Assembly (NCBI GenBank): GCA_937897585.1
Contig: CALCNY010000161.1
Location: 1-7,353, forward strand
From: an uncultured Chitinophagaceae bacterium
GTDB taxonomy: Bacteria > Bacteroidota > Bacteroidia > Chitinophagales > Chitinophagaceae
Length of the DNA: 7,353 bases
Direction: 5' to 3'
In this document: positions 5,850-7,353 of the stretch, piece by piece
How the letters are laid out: each line of letters starts with the position of its first letter
Position numbering within the stretch: position 1 is the first letter of the stretch
Translations under genes and position numbers: made by a program
Notes under the pieces: model-generated
Databases searched by the model: none
Seen by the model: the letters and a program-made list of their open reading frames with translations, nothing else
Told to the model about the DNA's origin: nothing

Positions 5850-6188
5850 TTAATTATTAGTTTCAGTTTCTCTGTTTTTTCTTGCCATTAATTCCTGAAA
5901 CATCTGTTCATTCATTTCCCATTTGAAGTGCATTCTAAAATAAGCAAAAAATAAAATACAAATAAAAACGGCAATAAAGATAGGCGTAAATGAACTGCTT
6001 GCTTTTTGTCCAATTTTAGTGTACCATTCAGGAGAAAAGAAATACACAGCAGCAATCGAAAAAATTATTGGCATAGAAAACAAAATCGCCATTGGTAAAC
6101 CGCGTTTCATTTTACTGCTAAAGCTACTGTGTTCCACTCTAACAGATTGCCAATGATTGATAAATTCTATTTCCTTCGGGCTAAGCAT
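5850..6188 (-). CDS. Small two-helix membrane protein, function unknown
   Basis: I do not recognise a named family for this 112-residue protein. It shows a polar N-terminus (LSPKEIEFINHWQ), a basic patch (KMKRG, 26-30), a first hydrophobic helix at about 31-51, a short polar loop with EWYTKIGQK, a second helix at about 68-84, and a charged C-terminal tail (ELMARKNRETETNN). By the positive-inside rule both ends face the cytoplasm. It is a real gene by its good coding character, its perfect upstream -7 promoter element and its tight 17-base spacing to the FKBP lipoprotein gene. The linkage hints at an envelope role but does not prove one. Confidence 0.75.
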   Translation of the reverse strand: MLSPKEIEFINHWQSVRVEHSSFSSKMKRGLPMAILFSMPIIFSIAAVYFFSPEWYTKIGQKASSSFTPIFIAVFICILFFAYFRMHFKWEMNEQMFQELMARKNRETETNN

Positions 6189-6192
6189 TTTG

Positions 6193-6200
6193 CAAAAATA
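6193..6200 (-). promoter_or_regulatory. Bacteroidota -7 promoter element before the minus-strand operon
   Basis: Read on the minus strand, 6200 to 6193 is TATTTTTG, an exact match to TAnnTTTG. It ends only 4 bases before the ATG at 6188, so a start about 7 bases downstream would fall at or near the start codon and give an almost leaderless mRNA. No clear TTTG -33 box is seen. Confidence 0.45.
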
Positions 6201-6268
6201 AATGAAATCTGAGATAACTTCTGTTTAAATTGAATATATTGCATTAGCTTATTTTAATAACCCAATCA

Positions 6269-7285
6269 ATGAAGATAGAACAGCTCATCGTTCAATACCT
6301 TTACCATGAGAAAAAGGTAACGCTGGAAGGCATTGGCAGTTTTTATTTGTCACCCGATATCAGTATATCCACTAGTGAGGAGCCTGTTCCGTTGCCTGAG
6401 AACTCCATCCATTTTGAATTGAATTCAAAAGCAACTCCAGATGAAGGTTTAATCAAATTTATAGTTGAAAAAACAAGAAAATTTAAACCATTAGCCGTTT
6501 CTGATTTAGAATCTTTTTCAATACTTGGCAAACAATTCCTGAATTTGGGCAAACCTTTTCTGATTAAAGAAGTTGGCAGTTTACTCAAAAATCAAAACAA
6601 CGAATACGAATTTACACAAGCAACTTATATTTTATCATTTCCGGAAACCACAGTTAATTCAGGCAACACACAAAAAGAAACATCAAAATCAGCTAAAGTA
6701 CCGAAACCACAAAAGCAAGAGAATATTGATTTTTCTGCTCCTTCACCTATAGCATCAAAAAAGAAGTTTATTATCCCAATTCTTGTTCTGGTTTTCGTAC
6801 TTGCAGCTATGGTTGTATTGTTTTATAAATTTGGCAATAAAAACAACAAGGATATTGTAGAAGAAAAAATCACAACACCTGAGACGACTCAAGTTGTAAA
6901 AAACACGCCTCCACCACCACCCCCGACTCCAACACCTGCGCCTGTTCAAGACACTTTAATTCCTGCAAAAGATACTATCGCAGTAGTGCAAACACCAACG
7001 GTTCCAGCAAAAGATACGGCCAAACCAAAACCTCCAAAACCTGTTTCACTTCCGGTAGTTGGCTATAAAGTAATTGTTCGTGAATATGCTGATAAAGAAT
7101 CCGCAGATAAAGGGATGATTGCACTATCAAGATTTGAATTCGGCAAGAATTTGATTTTATATGCAAAAGACACCAACTCCTATAAAATAGCTGTGGCTGT
7201 AAAATCTACTTTCAAAGACACTACACGTATTAAAGATTCATTGAGAAATTTATTTGGGAAGAAGACTTCGATTGATTTGCATTGA
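6269..7285 (+). CDS. Membrane-anchored protein with HU-like (CCDC81-type) and SPOR-like domains
   Basis: The 338-residue protein has four parts. The N-terminal region (1 to about 125) opens with IEQLIVQYLYHEKKVTLEGIGSFYLS, typical of the HU-CCDC81 bacterial domain, and continues with a second unit rich in hydrophobic repeats (VSDLESFSILGKQFLNLGKPFLIKEVGSLL). A Lys-rich linker (135-166) precedes one transmembrane helix (167-187, IIPILVLVFVLAAMVVLFYKF). A Pro/Thr-rich spacer (203-262) contains six prolines in a row (214-219) and two PAKDT repeats. The C-terminus (265 to about 335, YKVIVREYADKESADKGMIAL...YKIAVAV) fits a SPOR fold. The KKK before the helix puts the N-terminus inside and the SPOR-like domain in the periplasm. 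SPOR domains bind denuded septal glycan and HU-like domains often bind DNA, so a link between the chromosome and the division site is plausible but inferred. It diverges from the minus-strand operon across 80 bases. Confidence 0.82.
   Translation: MKIEQLIVQYLYHEKKVTLEGIGSFYLSPDISISTSEEPVPLPENSIHFELNSKATPDEGLIKFIVEKTRKFKPLAVSDLESFSILGKQFLNLGKPFLIKEVGSLLKNQNNEYEFTQATYILSFPETTVNSGNTQKETSKSAKVPKPQKQENIDFSAPSPIASKKKFIIPILVLVFVLAAMVVLFYKFGNKNNKDIVEEKITTPETTQVVKNTPPPPPPTPTPAPVQDTLIPAKDTIAVVQTPTVPAKDTAKPKPPKPVSLPVVGYKVIVREYADKESADKGMIALSRFEFGKNLILYAKDTNSYKIAVAVKSTFKDTTRIKDSLRNLFGKKTSIDLH
6962..7017 (+). repeat. Short direct repeat inside the linker of the SPOR-like gene
   Basis: CCTGCAAAAGATAC (6962-6975) and CCAGCAAAAGATAC (7004-7017) differ at one base and lie exactly 42 bases (14 codons) apart in the same frame. 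Both encode PAKDT in the periplasmic linker, which suggests a local tandem duplication that has partly decayed. Confidence 0.6.
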
Positions 7286-7287
7286 TC

Positions 7288-7329
7288 AGTAGCATTCAAT
7301 TGTTATTCTAAAAATGCTATTTTTTTTTA
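7288..7329 (+). terminator. Intrinsic terminator after the SPOR-like gene
   Basis: The arms around 7288-7296 and 7313-7321, with the core TAGCATT and AATGCTA, pair around a 16-base loop and are followed by an uninterrupted T run to 7328. The stem is AT-rich and the loop long, so it is weaker than the accD terminator, but its position just after the stop at 7285 is right. Confidence 0.65.
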
Positions 7330-7340
7330 AAAAAATTTCT

Positions 7341-7353
7341 ATGAAATTGGTAA
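7341..7353 (+). CDS. Possible start of a next gene, cut by the window edge
   Basis: An ATG at 7341 follows an A/T-rich stretch just after the terminator and opens a frame reading M-K-L-V to the window end. Only four codons are visible, so neither the reality of the gene nor its product can be judged. Confidence 0.2.

Overview
This window looks like an ordinary chromosomal housekeeping segment of an AT-rich member of the Bacteroidota, probably near the Chitinophagales/Sphingobacteriales. Three things point there. The proteins resemble Bacteroidota versions, including a protein joining HU-like (CCDC81-type) domains to a SPOR-like domain. Shine-Dalgarno sequences are absent. Several genes are preceded by the Bacteroidota -7 promoter element TAnnTTTG, as TATTTTTG or TACCTTTG. 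The assignment to a group is inference from sequence character, not from a search.

Left part, plus strand (positions 26-2942): after the terminator of an unseen upstream gene come three genes. They are a BtuF-like helical-backbone metal/cobalamin receptor without a signal peptide, a class I fructose-1,6-bisphosphate aldolase (fbaB; real start at 888) and the acetyl-CoA carboxylase carboxyltransferase beta subunit (accD). A clean intrinsic terminator follows accD. The aldolase serves glycolysis/gluconeogenesis and AccD serves the committed step of fatty-acid synthesis.

Middle (2943-3838): a 317-base gene-free stretch holds an 18-base perfect palindrome and a second intrinsic terminator that no annotated gene explains, so a small RNA is possible. 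Next is smpB, the tmRNA-binding trans-translation factor, whose only plausible start is TTG. Convergent smpB and sdaA are separated by a large imperfect inverted repeat built from GGAATTAG-like units.

Right part: three minus-strand genes run leftward in a likely operon: a small two-helix membrane protein of unknown function, an FKBP-type prolyl isomerase lipoprotein, and a single-chain iron-sulfur L-serine ammonia-lyase. Diverging from them is a plus-strand gene for a membrane-spanning protein with an HU-like N-terminal region in the cytoplasm, a proline-rich linker and a periplasmic SPOR-like domain. It is followed by a terminator, and the first bases of another gene may sit at the right edge.

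I see no mobile element, CRISPR array, tRNA, rRNA, toxin-antitoxin or defence system. The points most worth a second look are the non-coding stretch before smpB, the HU/SPOR membrane protein and the inverted repeat between the convergent genes.
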